The translations under genes were made by a program, and so were the position numbers. Positions 19,566 to 29,760 of a stretch of DNA of 64,000 bases are shown here, one piece after another (positions within the stretch are counted from its first letter, which is position 1; every line of letters begins with the position of its first letter). The notes beneath the pieces were generated by a model. That model did no database searches. It was not told the origin of the DNA and saw nothing but the letters and a program-made list of their open reading frames with translations. The stretch lies in the NCBI RefSeq assembly GCF_002277955.1, contig NZ_CP018477.1:62001-126000 (forward strand), in the 5' to 3' direction. The stretch comes from Thermogutta terrifontis. GTDB taxonomy: Bacteria; Planctomycetota; Planctomycetia; Pirellulales; Thermoguttaceae.

Positions 19566-19594
19566 TTGACAGAAGGATTTGCTGTCTGTAATAT
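19566..19594 (+). promoter_or_regulatory. Sigma70-type promoter of the DUF1559 gene
   Basis: TTGACA at 19566-19571 and TAATAT at 19589-19594 are separated by exactly 17 bases, near consensus. Transcription would start near 19601, giving a leader of about 85 bases ending in GAGGAGGT ahead of the ATG at 19687. Confidence 0.75.
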
Positions 19595-19686
19595 GGTCGG
19601 GGCGTGGGAAGTGCGAAGCCAGGAAGGTAGGTGGGTCCAAGTTTCCGCGTTGCATTCTCTAGTCATGTGAGTCGAGGAGGTGTGCG

Positions 19687-20775
19687 ATGCAGCGTAAGGC
19701 CTTTACTCTCGTCGAGTTGCTCGTGGTAATTGCGATCATCGGTATCTTGATCGCCCTTCTGCTTCCTGCAGTCCAAGCTGCGCGGGAGGCCGCGCGACGA
19801 AGCGACTGCTCGAATCATCTCAAACAACTCGGTCTAGCCCTGCATAATTACCACGATGTGCACAAGGTTTTCTGCGCGTTCAATGCCGGAACGACAGGGT
19901 GCGCATGGCCAAACCACTACGACTGCAATTACGGTTATATGGTAGGGTGGGTCTCGCTTCTTCCGTACTACGAGGAAACGGCGCGCTGGCAACAAGTATC
20001 GTCTCCGATGACGGTGAATGGGCAGTACTATCCGGCCTTTGGCCCTTATGCTTATGAAGACTCCGGCCGTGGTTGGCCGCCAATTCAAGGACAGATATCC
20101 CTATTGTTATGCCCCTCCGATGGGCCCGCGCACCAGTTACCCGCCCCAACCCGCCAGGGTTTTACCAATTACCATTTGAGCTTCGGGGATAAGATCTATA
20201 ACAACTATTTGGCTACAAACCCCCGGTCGCCTTTCGGACGCCTTACCTGGAAGGGGTTTCAGGATATCACCGATGGTTCTTCCAACACGATCGCAGCTTC
20301 CGAGGCACTGGTGGGAGCTGTAGCCAACCGTCAACGGTTTGTCAAAGGTGGCGTGGCTGCGAACCAAAGCGGTCTAAGCCAAAGTCCAATCACATGTTAC
20401 ACGCGAGTTGACCCCAATGATCGAAGCCTCCTTACTGGAACGGTATGGGCGACACGGGGCCGTTATTGGGCTGAAGGTCATGCCCATGTTCAGGGCATCA
20501 CCACGGTGCTGCCTCCCAATGCCCCCTCTTGCGCTTGTGGCGAAGCGCAGTATTGCTACTGGGGCGTCTACCCGCCAAACAGCAATCATCCCGGCGGGGT
20601 CAATGTGTTGATGTGCGATGCCTCCGTGCGATTCGTGAGTGATACGATTGATACGGGAAACCTTGCAGCCCCGGAACCCGATGGCATCAACGGATTCGTG
20701 CAAATGAAAAGCCCTTATGGCGTATGGGGTGCCCTGGGGTCCATGGCATCTGGGGAGACCATTCCCAGTTTCTAA
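19687..20775 (+). CDS. DUF1559 prepilin-like secreted protein
   Basis: A 362-residue planctomycete DUF1559 protein. The N-terminus carries a type IV prepilin motif ([20 protein letters not shown], cut after the residue preceding F), followed by [29 protein letters not shown], the DUF1559 start. The middle has a conserved LCPSDG, and [14 protein letters not shown]; the C-terminus has the [24 protein letters not shown] signature. These proteins are exported and probably assembled like pseudopilins; function is unknown. It has a strong promoter and RBS, and is followed by a small lipoprotein gene, a common planctomycete pairing. Confidence 0.9.
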   Translation: MQRKAFTLVELLVVIAIIGILIALLLPAVQAAREAARRSDCSNHLKQLGLALHNYHDVHKVFCAFNAGTTGCAWPNHYDCNYGYMVGWVSLLPYYEETARWQQVSSPMTVNGQYYPAFGPYAYEDSGRGWPPIQGQISLLLCPSDGPAHQLPAPTRQGFTNYHLSFGDKIYNNYLATNPRSPFGRLTWKGFQDITDGSSNTIAASEALVGAVANRQRFVKGGVAANQSGLSQSPITCYTRVDPNDRSLLTGTVWATRGRYWAEGHAHVQGITTVLPPNAPSCACGEAQYCYWGVYPPNSNHPGGVNVLMCDASVRFVSDTIDTGNLAAPEPDGINGFVQMKSPYGVWGALGSMASGETIPSF

Positions 20776-21009
20776 TCAGCTCGTGGCGATCGCCCGCGAC
20801 CGAGCCCGAAACACTGAGCACGACAAGTGCCCGCTCCATCATTTCAGACTTCAGCAGGTGGTTGCATGACTCAGACAGGTGTGCCGGGTTCACACCGGGT
20901 TACATTGATTCCGGCGGCTTGATCTCAGTGCGAAACCCGTGCTGATCGTCACGCCCGCGCGACCACGGAAAGAAACCCGGGATTTTGATCGCAAGAGGGA
21001 GCATGGAAC

Positions 21010-21480
21010 ATGTCCAACCGATCGGTTAAAACGACTGCCATTCTGCTAGGCCTGCTGATCGCATTTGCAAATCTGCCAGGGTGCGGTAAAAAGTCTCACT
21101 TCCCGCTGGTTAAAACGACCGGCCGGCTTGTGTATAAGGGGCAGCCTGTCGCGGATGCTTCTGTCATGCTTTCTCCACTGGAAGGGCAGCGGGCAGCCGT
21201 GGGAAAAACTGATGCCCAAGGCCGATTTGAGCTGACAACCATGAACCCCAGAGACGGAGCGATGCCGGGAAAATATAAAATCGTAATTACCAAAGCCGCT
21301 GCCGTTGAGGCCGCCGCCGATGCTGCAGAAATGCCGGACATCACAAAAGAGCAATCCTTGGCCAAGCCCGCCCCAGCGGCAATTCCGGCAAAATATTCTA
21401 ACCCTAACACGACACCTTTAGAATGTACGATCCCGCAATCGGGCCGGCATGATCTCGGTGTGCTTGAGTTGACAGATTAA
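21010..21480 (+). CDS. Small lipoprotein with carboxypeptidase-regulatory-like fold
   Basis: A 156-residue protein with a lipoprotein signal (TAILLGLLIAFANLPGC, lipobox LPGC). The mature part (TTGRLVYKGQPVADASVMLS, DAQGRFELTTMNPRDGAMPG, KYKIVI) is a single carboxypeptidase-regulatory-like beta sandwich. Such lipoproteins regularly follow DUF1559 genes in planctomycetes, so a joint envelope role is likely. The DUF1559 gene ends about 235 bases upstream, so co-transcription is possible but not shown. RBS AGAGGGAG precedes the ATG. Confidence 0.8.
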   Translation: MSNRSVKTTAILLGLLIAFANLPGCGKKSHFPLVKTTGRLVYKGQPVADASVMLSPLEGQRAAVGKTDAQGRFELTTMNPRDGAMPGKYKIVITKAAAVEAAADAAEMPDITKEQSLAKPAPAAIPAKYSNPNTTPLECTIPQSGRHDLGVLELTD

Positions 21481-21524
21481 TCAACTGTTGCAAAGGCAAA
21501 CGGCCTCGAGTAGTTGGCTTTTCC

Positions 21525-22940
21525 CTAACGGGTCGACGTCGTTGCAGGGGGAATTTCCCCGGGGCCCAAGCCGCGTTCGTCCCGCCATGGGATGTCCTTA
21601 ACCGATTGGATGTGCTCCTCCAGTAATCGCACCATCTCCTCGTACAGTTCAGGACGGGTTGTCCGCAAATCCTGTTTCTCGTAGGGATCCGCTGCCAGGT
21701 CATAGAGTTCATCCGGCGGCTGCTTACCCTTTTGCGGTGCAGGCCGGATGAGCTTGTAATCCCCGCGCCGGGCGGCGTAGCTAAAGACACCTCCCTCCAG
21801 GCGAACCCAAAACAGGTCCCGCGATGGCAAGCGATTCTTTTCTCCTTTCCAGATCGGCAGCAGCGTCACACCGGTGCGTCCTTCCGGCACAACCGCACCG
21901 GCGGCATCGAGAATGCTGGCGAACAGGTCCATGGTGATGGCCACCGCGTCACTCTGGCTCCCCGGCGCTATCCGGCCGGGCCAGCGAACCACCATCGGCA
22001 CTCGAATACCGCCTTCATACATCGTCCCTTTGCCGGAGCGATAGGGGCCGTTACGAGCACCCACATCAAGCTGGCCGCCGTTGTCGCTGGTGAAAATGAC
22101 AAGCGTTTCCTCGGCAAGACCGGATCTGTCCAAAGTATTCAGCACCTCGCCAATACCCCAGTCCATGTGTTCAATGAGGGCTGCTAATTTGGCCCGTCGT
22201 TCTGGAGCATCAGGATGTCGTTGACGGTAACGCTGGAGCCACTCGTCCGGCGGCTGGATCGGCACATGGGGGGCATTGTAGGCAAGGTAGAGGAAGAACG
22301 GTTGGCCCCGCCGAGCTGAATCCGCGCGGGAATCGATGTACTCACAGGCCCAGCGGGTAAAAAGGTCCGTGGCATGCCCGGCCGGATCGATCTCAGTTTC
22401 GTTTTCCCGCATGTAGTTGATTCCGTGACGGCGATGGTTGAAATAGTCGTCCATCATGTCGCCCAGGAAGCCGTGAAAATAGGCGAATCCCCGGGCAGTA
22501 GGGATGTTGGGACGATCCAAGCCCAAATGCCACTTTCCCACCAGCGCCGTGTGATACCCAGCCTGCGCGAGAAACGCCGGAAGCAGTTCCACCTGCGGAT
22601 TGAGATAACCCCAGGAATTGTTGCTGTGCGTGCGGATGACCCCCGGCACGCCCACCGCATCGGGATAGCAGCCAGTCAGCAGCGAAGCCCGGGTGGGCGA
22701 ACACACAGGGCAATTGGCGTAAAAATTGATCATCCGCATGCCTTCCCGTGCAAGGCGGTCCACGTGAGGCGTTTCCAGGTCCGGAGCCCCAAAGCACCCC
22801 AGATCACCCCAGCCCAAATCATCCGCCAGAATGACAACCACGTTGGGACGCCCTTTCGACTCCGCCCAGAGACTGCCATTGCCGAGAATGCATCCCCACA
22901 CAAAAAACGCGATCGCCGCAATTCGCATGCATTTGATCAT
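21525..22940 (-). CDS. Secreted arylsulfatase-type sulfatase
   Basis: A 471-residue formylglycine sulfatase. The signal peptide (MIKCMRIAAIAFFVWGCILGNGSLWA) leads into RPNVVVILADDLGWGDLGCF, the metal-binding start. CSPTRASLLTG supplies the Cys that becomes formylglycine, and TSDNGGQLDVGARNGPYRSGKGTMYEGG is the second metal/substrate region. The ATG at 22940 is chosen because AGAGGA lies about 8 bases upstream; an in-frame start at 23030 adds 30 residues that would bury the signal peptide. Substrate unknown; planctomycete sulfatases usually act on sulfated polysaccharides. Confidence 0.88.
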   Translation of the reverse strand: MIKCMRIAAIAFFVWGCILGNGSLWAESKGRPNVVVILADDLGWGDLGCFGAPDLETPHVDRLAREGMRMINFYANCPVCSPTRASLLTGCYPDAVGVPGVIRTHSNNSWGYLNPQVELLPAFLAQAGYHTALVGKWHLGLDRPNIPTARGFAYFHGFLGDMMDDYFNHRRHGINYMRENETEIDPAGHATDLFTRWACEYIDSRADSARRGQPFFLYLAYNAPHVPIQPPDEWLQRYRQRHPDAPERRAKLAALIEHMDWGIGEVLNTLDRSGLAEETLVIFTSDNGGQLDVGARNGPYRSGKGTMYEGGIRVPMVVRWPGRIAPGSQSDAVAITMDLFASILDAAGAVVPEGRTGVTLLPIWKGEKNRLPSRDLFWVRLEGGVFSYAARRGDYKLIRPAPQKGKQPPDELYDLAADPYEKQDLRTTRPELYEEMVRLLEEHIQSVKDIPWRDERGLGPGEIPPATTSTR

Positions 22941-23402
22941 GGCTGCATTCCTCTGCGGGAAAGGTCCAGGGAATTCCTGACGATTGTGAAATCGAGATTC
23001 CCACCCCACGCGATTCACCAAGTCGAACACGAGACTGGCCGCCCGGGCTGCATTCCGGTCTCAGCTCTGAAGGCCATGCCGTACCCTTCGACTGCAACAC
23101 GGCATGCAGCTCCGACGACGTTAAGATTGTAACGATTTTCCGTCTTGCATCAGCCGCCCTGTCCCGCTAGAGTATTTCCGGCATAAACCACAATGGGGGG
23201 TTGAGTTTCATCGCCCGAGCAGGGATACTTTTGTGGTTGTGGGCAGGATTTGGCTAATTGGGGCAAGCGATCGCGGCCGATTTGAAGGTGAAGTGGGGCG
23301 TTCCATCTGGGCAAGCAGTGGAAGGAACACGTTCCCGGATGCGTCAGACGGGCGGGAGGGTCACAAGCCAGGCAACGACAGAAGAAGGAATACAGAAGGG
23401 CC
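22941..23402. other. Divergent intergenic region
   Basis: About 460 bases between the leftward sulfatase and accD. It should hold both promoters. I see no gene, no repeat module and no clear boxes. Confidence 0.5.
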
Positions 23403-24278
23403 ATGTCGGAGAATCCGTCCGCATCAGCAGTTTCTCAGGCGCAGGGCGCGAATAGCTGGGAAAATTTGACCAAGCGTCCCAAACGGGGGGTACCTGCCGG
23501 TCTCTGGCTGCGGTGCCCTGGTTGCGGTGCCACGGTCTTCCGAAAAGATGTGGAGAAGCTTCTCGGCGTCTGTCCGGAGTGCGACTACCACTGGTATGTA
23601 TCGGCCCGGGAACGCATCCGCCAGCTTCTCGATGAGGGCACGTTCGAGGAATGGTTTGCCGATCTCGAACCGTGCGACCCTATCGAATTTGTGGATAAAA
23701 TGCCCTATCGGGAACGTCTTCGCCGTGAGCAGGAACGCACTGGCCTGCGCGATGCGGCCGTCGTGGGCACAGGGATGATTCGGGCGCGCCGGGTGGCCAT
23801 CGGCGTGACGGATTCCGCCTTCATGATGGGAAGCATGGGCTCCGTCGTGGGGGAGAAACTCACGCGGCTTATCGAACGGGCCCAGGAGGAACAGCTCCCT
23901 CTTATCATTGTCTCCGGCTCCGGTGGGGGAGCTCGCATGCAGGAGGGAGTTTTCTCCCTCATGCAGATGGCCAAGGTTTCCGCAGCTCTTGCCCGGTTCG
24001 ACGCCGCCGGCGGTTTGTATATCTCCGTTCTGACAAATCCCACAATGGGTGGCGTGGCGGCCAGTTTTGCCTCGCTGGGAGACGTCGTCATCGCTGAGCC
24101 CAAGGCCCTGATCGGTTTTGCTGGCCCGCGCACGATTATGGCCACCATCCGTATCGAGTTGCCGAAGGGCTTTCAAACCAGCGAATTTCTGCTGGAGCAT
24201 GGCTTTATCGATCGGATTGTTCGTCGGCCGGAGCTCAAATCCGAACTCGCCCGCATTATCGACTACTGCGGCAAATAG
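23403..24278 (+). CDS. accD: Acetyl-CoA carboxylase carboxyltransferase subunit beta
   Basis: A 291-residue beta subunit of the carboxyltransferase that moves CO2 from carboxybiotin to acetyl-CoA for fatty-acid synthesis. A zinc ribbon near residues 38-62 shows CPGC and CPEC; the crotonase-fold core has [60 protein letters not shown] and IGFAGPRTI, and [21 protein letters not shown] closes the domain. It is isolated from accA. Confidence 0.94.
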   Translation: MSENPSASAVSQAQGANSWENLTKRPKRGVPAGLWLRCPGCGATVFRKDVEKLLGVCPECDYHWYVSARERIRQLLDEGTFEEWFADLEPCDPIEFVDKMPYRERLRREQERTGLRDAAVVGTGMIRARRVAIGVTDSAFMMGSMGSVVGEKLTRLIERAQEEQLPLIIVSGSGGGARMQEGVFSLMQMAKVSAALARFDAAGGLYISVLTNPTMGGVAASFASLGDVVIAEPKALIGFAGPRTIMATIRIELPKGFQTSEFLLEHGFIDRIVRRPELKSELARIIDYCGK

Positions 24279-24596
24279 TGTCCTCTCCCACCCGACCAAC
24301 TGAGTGCCGCTGAACGGCTTGGCCGGCTTTCTGAACCGGCTATGTCCGCCCCGCGAAATGATTGCGCTGGCCTAACCACTCAGCGGGATTGCCGTTGTTT
24401 CCTACCGGAAAAGTCGCTATCCTTTACGCAGAAATCGGCGGTGAACGACCGTACCGCTCGCCCTGCAGGACGGCGTGTTTCCTGCTGTCTGCTTCGATTC
24501 GGCTTCAGAAAGTACAACCCTTGTGCTTCTTCTGGGGCTTTCCAGGATGTTCCCAATCCATCCTTCGGGGAATCGAAAAAAGGAGTGACCACCACC
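24279..24596. other. Intergenic, no gene seen
   Basis: About 320 bases between accD and the DUF1573 gene. The DUF1573 frame extends back to 24342, but the residues before the signal peptide are not conserved in character. A short weak stem GCCGG/CCGGC near 24327-24345 is the only structure seen. Confidence 0.5.
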
Positions 24597-25610
24597 ATGC
24601 CCACCGTGACACGGATGACATTGCCCGCGGCTTTCGCCACTCTGTTTCTCTTCGCATCAAACTTCGCCTGGGCACAAAAGTGGGCGGAGGCCATGTTTGA
24701 CCACACCAGCCACAATTTTGGAATGGTCGCCCGGGGTGCCAAGGTCGAACACGTTTTTCCCCTCAAGAACATCTATGTGGAGGATGTCCACATCGCTTCC
24801 GTGCGCACCTCCTGCGGATGCACTCAGCCCCGCATCACCAAAGACACGCTCAAGACGTTTGAAACCGGCGCCATCGTTGCCACGGTGGATACACGGGGTT
24901 TTCTGGGCCGAAAAGACGCCACCATCACGGTGACGTTCGACAAGCCCTTTCCGGCCGAGGTGCAATTGCACACTTACGTGTACATCCGCAGCGACGTCGT
25001 GTTTGATCCGGGAGTCGTCCTCTTCAATGCCGTGCCGCAGGGCTCCGCTGCCGAGCGCACCGTCAAGCTCCTCTACGCAGGGCGGAGTGACTGGCAGATT
25101 GTCAAGGCTGTCCCCAGCGCCGATTTCCTCGATGTGCAAATCAATCAGACGGGACGTGGTGCCGGTGAGGTGAGTTACCAGTTAGTGGTCACGCTCAAAC
25201 CGAATGCGCCGGCGGGATATCTCCAGGAACAAATCGAACTTTTGACCAACGACACTCTGGAAGAAGCCAGACGGCTCGTGCTGCCGGTGGAGGGTTCGGT
25301 CGTGCCCCAGGTCACCGTTCAGCCGGCCCAGCTCGCCCTGGGAACGCTGTCGCCTGGACAAACGGTCGCGAAAAACCTCGTCGTTCAAGCGCGGATTCCC
25401 TTCCGAGTGGTGGGACTTCAGGTTCCCGACAAACGATTCAGCTTTGTCCTACCCGACACGGAAAAGAGCGTCCAGGTCATTCCCGTGACCTTTACGGCCG
25501 ATCAAACGGCGGGCCCCATCCGCGGGGAAATCGTCATCGAGACGAACCTGTCGGGCTACGAACAACTCAAGGTCCCTGTGCTTGGCACAATCAAGGCCAA
25601 CGGGCAATAG
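24597..25610 (+). CDS. DUF1573-domain secreted protein
   Basis: A 337-residue protein with a signal peptide (TRMTLPAAFATLFLFASNFAWA) and a DUF1573 domain (FDHTSHNFGMVARGAKVEHV, then VRTSCGCTQP). The CGC motif in this Ig-like (ASPM/SPD-2/Hydin-type) fold is diagnostic. A second similar beta domain follows from about residue 160 (LFNAVPQGSAAERTVKLLYAGR) and a third near 255. Function unknown; widespread in planctomycetes and Bacteroidota envelopes. The ATG at 24597 is chosen because it opens the signal peptide and follows AAAAAAGGAG; the frame is open further upstream to 24342. Confidence 0.82.
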   Translation: MPTVTRMTLPAAFATLFLFASNFAWAQKWAEAMFDHTSHNFGMVARGAKVEHVFPLKNIYVEDVHIASVRTSCGCTQPRITKDTLKTFETGAIVATVDTRGFLGRKDATITVTFDKPFPAEVQLHTYVYIRSDVVFDPGVVLFNAVPQGSAAERTVKLLYAGRSDWQIVKAVPSADFLDVQINQTGRGAGEVSYQLVVTLKPNAPAGYLQEQIELLTNDTLEEARRLVLPVEGSVVPQVTVQPAQLALGTLSPGQTVAKNLVVQARIPFRVVGLQVPDKRFSFVLPDTEKSVQVIPVTFTADQTAGPIRGEIVIETNLSGYEQLKVPVLGTIKANGQ

Positions 25611-25714
25611 CACCGCGTCCTGACTGCGTTGTTCTCTGGCGGACCGGACGAGTCCCGTGGCCTGTTCCTGACGCTTGCCGACACGACCAAAATAGAATCG
25701 TCCCGCGCACTGGG

Positions 25715-25736
25715 TGACGCATCGCGCGATGCGTCA
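25715..25736. promoter_or_regulatory. Perfect 22-bp palindrome
   Basis: TGACGCATCGC followed directly by its reverse complement GCGATGCGTCA, with no loop. It lies about 30 bases upstream of the chosen DUF72 start. There is no T-run, so it is not a terminator; a dimeric regulator site is the likeliest reading. Confidence 0.5.
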
Positions 25737-25766
25737 GGTTCGATTTTCCATTATCAGGCCGCAGCA

Positions 25767-26564
25767 ATGGGCAAGCGTCAATCGGCTCAACAGAACGTTC
25801 AAATCGATCTGAGAATCGGGACGTCCGGCTGGACTTACGATGATTGGAGCGGCAAGTTCTACCCCGAGGATATAAAAGGTCCGGCCCGACTGGAGTTTTA
25901 CGCCACCCAGTTTAACGCGGTGGAAATCAACGCCACCTTCTATCGCCTCCCCACCGCCTCGATGGTCACCGGCTGGAACCGTCGGATGCCCCCCGACTTC
26001 CATGTGGCTGTGAAGGGATCCCGACGCATCACGCATCTGAAGCGGCTGCAGGATTGCCAGGCTGAACTGCGGGAATTCATCGGGCGGGTGGCACCTCTCC
26101 AGCAACTGAGGGTGATTCTCTGGCAGCTTCCCCCCTCGTTTCGGCCAGATTTGCCTTGTTTGGAAAGTTTTTTCGCTCTTCTCAGAGATGAAGCCGCCGC
26201 GATACCCCATGTCCGGCATGCGATGGAATTCCGCCATGCCTCGTGGTGGGATGCGGAAGCCGAAAAGCTCCTCCGCCACCATCAAATCCCCTTTGTCGCT
26301 GTGAGCCATCCCCGCTTGCCGGACAGCATCATTTCCACCACGGATTTCCTTTATCTGCGGTTCCACGGGCTGGGGCGCCAGCTTTATCGTTATGACTACT
26401 CGCCCGAGGAGCTGCAACCGTGGGTCGAACGCGTCGTTGCGGCGATCAGGACTTCCTCCGTCCGCACCGTGTACGCCTTCTTCAACAACGATTACGATGC
26501 CCACGCCGTGGAGAACGCCCGCGTTTTTCGGGACCTTCTCGCCCAGGCCTTGAAAGAAAAATGA
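25767..26564 (+). CDS. DUF72-family protein
   Basis: A 265-residue TIM-barrel-like protein of the DUF72 (YecE) family. Signatures: IRIGTSGWTYDDWSGKFYPE, FNAVEINATFYRLPTASMV, PDFHVAVKGSRRITHLKRL, MEFRHASWWD, and FLYLRFHGLGRQLYRYDYSPEELQPW with AFFNNDYDAHAVENA near the end. Function is not established. The ATG at 25767 is preferred; an in-frame start at 25629 would add 46 residues without homology to the family. Confidence 0.88.
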   Translation: MGKRQSAQQNVQIDLRIGTSGWTYDDWSGKFYPEDIKGPARLEFYATQFNAVEINATFYRLPTASMVTGWNRRMPPDFHVAVKGSRRITHLKRLQDCQAELREFIGRVAPLQQLRVILWQLPPSFRPDLPCLESFFALLRDEAAAIPHVRHAMEFRHASWWDAEAEKLLRHHQIPFVAVSHPRLPDSIISTTDFLYLRFHGLGRQLYRYDYSPEELQPWVERVVAAIRTSSVRTVYAFFNNDYDAHAVENARVFRDLLAQALKEK

Positions 26565-27223
26565 CGTCTGACCAAGCCATCGGTCCGGGCAATTCAAGAA
26601 TGGCCCCCACAACATCGGAGGGACCCGCCTGTCGGGTCCGCCGTCCAAGCTTGGATTGTCCACTCCGCGTCACCGCACTCCATGGAGTGCGGGGCTTTAG
26701 CCCCGCTCTCTACGCGGAACTTCAGTCCCCGGTAAACACCAATGGTTGATCCAACGCCAAACGGCGGACCCGACAAGCAGGTCCCTCCGAGAAAAACGGA
26801 CGTGACAAGCACGTCCCTCCGAGAAATCGTTCGGAGGGGCACGCTTGTCGTGCCCGGTGAAAGGCCAATGGGTTATCGATCCGTGTTGATTGGCCCCGAC
26901 GAGCGGGTCCTTTCGAAAGGCCCCTCCCGCCTGGCGTTCACCCCTCTCAAGACCTCGCCGAGGTTCAAGCGACTTTCCCAAGGCGGAGCCAAGGTGGGGA
27001 CGGGTCAATTGGCCCGTGGGCTTGACGTCCGCATCTGCGGGGAGCAAAGTAAAAGAGTTCTCCGGCAAATGAGTGGCTGACACGGTCCACAGCCGCGGTT
27101 CTTTTTCTGTGATTGGTTCCATCCTGGTTTTGGCCAGGCAAAACGTTGCGACCTTGCCCGGGAGTACCGACAGATTGTGCGGGACGGCTCCCACCAGCAT
27201 CCACCAGAAAGGAGAGACGCTCC
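26565..27223. repeat. Intergenic region with palindromic modules
   Basis: Contains an imperfect GTAG palindrome (about 26585-26610), a GGAG-footed hairpin (about 26617-26640), a partial reversed five-hairpin chain (26672-26732, three of the hairpins), two reversed hairpins near 26764-26822 and a reversed doublet at 26831-26916. From about 26920 to 27223 there is no module; it is the leader of the phosphofructokinase gene. Confidence 0.75.
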
Positions 27224-28429
27224 ATGATGCGGGGAAATGCGATTGTCGGTCAGAGCGGTGGCCCGACGGCCGTCATCAACGCCAGTCTTTGTGGCGTCAT
27301 CGAAGCCTGCCGACAGTATCCGGAGATCGAACGCTGCTTGGGCATGCGATTCGGCGTCCAGGGCTTTCTGGAAAGCGACGTCATCGACCTCTATCAGGAA
27401 GCCCCCGAAACAATCGAAGCCCTCAAACGAACACCCAGCTCCGCCCTGGGAAGCTGTCGCTACAAACTCCGGGATGAGGATTTCCCTCGCCTGCTGGAGC
27501 AACTCCAGCGCTTCAACATCCGGTATGTGTTCCTCATCGGCGGGAACGACACGATGGACACCATCCATCGTCTGGAAGAGTTCTGCCGCAAGCAGAACTA
27601 TCCGATGCTCGGCGTGGGCATTCCCAAGACGGTCGATAATGACCTGTTTGGAACCGACCACACGCCCGGCTACGGCAGCGCCGCACGGTACGTGGCCATC
27701 TCGGTGCGGCAGGCGGGCATGCTGGCGCGGGACATGCGCCGCGTCGATCAGTTCGTCATTTTCCAGACGGTTGGTCGTTCCGCGGGCTGGCTGGCAGCGG
27801 CCTCTGCCCTCGCCAAATCGGCAGAAGACGATGCCCCCCACATCATCCTGGTCCCGGAACGCCCCTTCGATCGCGATAAATTCCTCGCCGACGTCAAGCG
27901 CGTCTACGACAAATTCGGTTGGTGCAGCGTCGTCTGCGGGGAGGGAATCACCTATCCCGATGGCCGCCCGGTCAGCCAGGCCACCGTCACTGACCAGTTC
28001 TCCAACGTTGAATTCGGCGCCATGGGGGGCACCAGTGCCGCCATGATGCTCCATCGCATGATCAGCCAGACCTACGGCTGGCGGGGCGAGTTCCAGGTGT
28101 GCGAATCTCTCCAAATGTGCGCGGCAGATCGCGTCAGCGAAATCGATCTCGAGGAAGCCTATGCCTGCGGCAGGGAAGCGGTGCGACTGGCCTCCGAAGG
28201 TGTCAGCGGCATGATGGTCTCCATCCGTCGGGAATCGAGTCAACCCTATCGCTATCGGCTGGATACCGTCCCGCTGGCCGAGGTCGCCATCAAGGCCAAA
28301 CCAATGCCCGATGAGTTCATCAGCGCCGAAGGCAACTACGTCACGGAAGCGTTCCTCGAATACGCACGTCCCCTGGTGGGCCCCCTGCCCGAATATGTTC
28401 GCCTCAAAGGCTACAAAGTCGGGGCGTAA
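27224..28429 (+). CDS. 6-phosphofructokinase, PPi-dependent type
   Basis: A 401-residue phosphofructokinase. VGQSGGPTAVINASLCGV is the nucleotide/PPi start; GGNDTMDT has Asp where ATP enzymes have Gly, and PKTVDNDLFGTDHTPGYGSA has Lys where ATP enzymes have Gly. Both substitutions mark pyrophosphate-linked enzymes, so it probably phosphorylates fructose 6-phosphate reversibly with PPi. DRVSEIDLEEAYACGREAVRLA and the C-terminal region match the family. The ATG at 27224 follows GAAAGGAGA; an in-frame start at 27113 adds 37 unlikely residues. Confidence 0.88.
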   Translation: MMRGNAIVGQSGGPTAVINASLCGVIEACRQYPEIERCLGMRFGVQGFLESDVIDLYQEAPETIEALKRTPSSALGSCRYKLRDEDFPRLLEQLQRFNIRYVFLIGGNDTMDTIHRLEEFCRKQNYPMLGVGIPKTVDNDLFGTDHTPGYGSAARYVAISVRQAGMLARDMRRVDQFVIFQTVGRSAGWLAAASALAKSAEDDAPHIILVPERPFDRDKFLADVKRVYDKFGWCSVVCGEGITYPDGRPVSQATVTDQFSNVEFGAMGGTSAAMMLHRMISQTYGWRGEFQVCESLQMCAADRVSEIDLEEAYACGREAVRLASEGVSGMMVSIRRESSQPYRYRLDTVPLAEVAIKAKPMPDEFISAEGNYVTEAFLEYARPLVGPLPEYVRLKGYKVGA

Positions 28430-28675
28430 ATCGGCGGATCATGCCGACCCATTTCCCCGGTCGGTGCGTCCCTGAAGAAAATCGGTCGTGCTTTGCACCC
28501 GAGCCGCCCGTCGATATCCTGAGAAAATAGCGAGGGGCATGTTATCGACATTCCCCAGCGGGAAATTTCTCCCGCGCGGGGTTTATTCTTAGAAAGATAA
28601 CGTCAGGACAGATTCCCCCTGGCATTGATCATCCGGCACCCGGGAGTGATTGGCAACGCGACAAAGGTGACAGGT

Positions 28676-29704
28676 ATGGAACTTAAGTTGATTACAAAGC
28701 AACAGGCCCAGCCACCGTTTTATGTGGGAGTCGATTTGGGGGGCACAAACATCAAGGCGGGCGTCACCGATGACCGGGGACAGGTGCTGTGGGTCGGGCA
28801 GGAACCCACCCTCGTTGAACGCGGCCCGGAAGATGGAGCACGCCGCATCGGCGCCCTCATCCGCCGTGCCATCCAGGAGGCAGGTCTGCGACCCGAGGAA
28901 GTCGCCGGCGTTGGCCTCGGCTCCCCAGGCACCATGGACATCCCCGGTGGACGCCTCATGGTCCCCGCCAATCTCAAGGGCTGGGAGTACTTCCCCATCC
29001 GCGACCGCGTCAGCGAACACTGTGGCATGCCCGTCACCTTCGCCAACGATGCCACCGCCGCCGCTTTCGGTGAGAAATGGGTGGGAGCGGGACAACGCTT
29101 CCACAGCTTGATCCTCCTCACCCTGGGCACAGGAATCGGATGCGGGATCATTGTCGGCGATCTCCTCCTGGACGGCGAGCACAGCCACGGCGGTGAATAC
29201 GGACACACCGTTATCGACTGCCGCCCCGACGCGCGGAGTTGCTCCTGCGGCCGTCGCGGACACTTCGAGGCCTACGCCAGCGCCACCGCCGTGACCAAAC
29301 GCGCCCAGGAGGCCCTCGCCGCAGGACGCGTCAGCATGCTTTCCCGCCGACTCGCCGAAGGTGCCAAGCTCGAACCGAAACTCATCGCCGAAATGGCCGA
29401 GGCCGGAGATGAACTCTCCCGCCAGCTCATCCTCGAAACCGCCGAATACCTCGGCATCGGCATCGTCAACCTCATGCACACTATCGACCCCAACGGCATC
29501 CTCATCGGGGGCGCCATGACCTTTGGCGGGAAAGAAAGTCGCATCGGCCGGATCTTCCTGGAACGCGTCAAACAGGAGGTCTTTCTCCGTGCTTACCCGG
29601 CTGTCGGAGATACCACCGAAATCGACTTCGCCACGCTCGGCGGCAACGCCGGATTCATCGGTGCGGCGGGCATCGCCCGTCTGGAAAAACTCAAAAAATC
29701 CTGA
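28676..29704 (+). CDS. ROK-family sugar kinase (glucokinase-like)
   Basis: A 342-residue ROK kinase. VGVDLGGTNIKAGV is the phosphate-binding start; VGLGSPGTMDI, FANDATAAAFGEKWVGAGQ (catalytic Asp in the ND pair) and LTLGTGIGCGIIVGDLLLDGEHSHGGEYGHTVID follow. The zinc motif reads CSCGRRGHFE, with His where most ROK proteins have a third Cys. Glucose is the likely substrate but not certain. It follows the phosphofructokinase by about 245 bases, giving a small glycolytic group. The ATG at 28676 with AAAGGTG upstream is preferred to a TTG at 28625. Confidence 0.85.
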   Translation: MELKLITKQQAQPPFYVGVDLGGTNIKAGVTDDRGQVLWVGQEPTLVERGPEDGARRIGALIRRAIQEAGLRPEEVAGVGLGSPGTMDIPGGRLMVPANLKGWEYFPIRDRVSEHCGMPVTFANDATAAAFGEKWVGAGQRFHSLILLTLGTGIGCGIIVGDLLLDGEHSHGGEYGHTVIDCRPDARSCSCGRRGHFEAYASATAVTKRAQEALAAGRVSMLSRRLAEGAKLEPKLIAEMAEAGDELSRQLILETAEYLGIGIVNLMHTIDPNGILIGGAMTFGGKESRIGRIFLERVKQEVFLRAYPAVGDTTEIDFATLGGNAGFIGAAGIARLEKLKKS

Positions 29705-29760
29705 ATTCCACCGCAGCACAGCCGCTTTCATGGAAGAGTGAATCGGGAGGTGTCATCCAC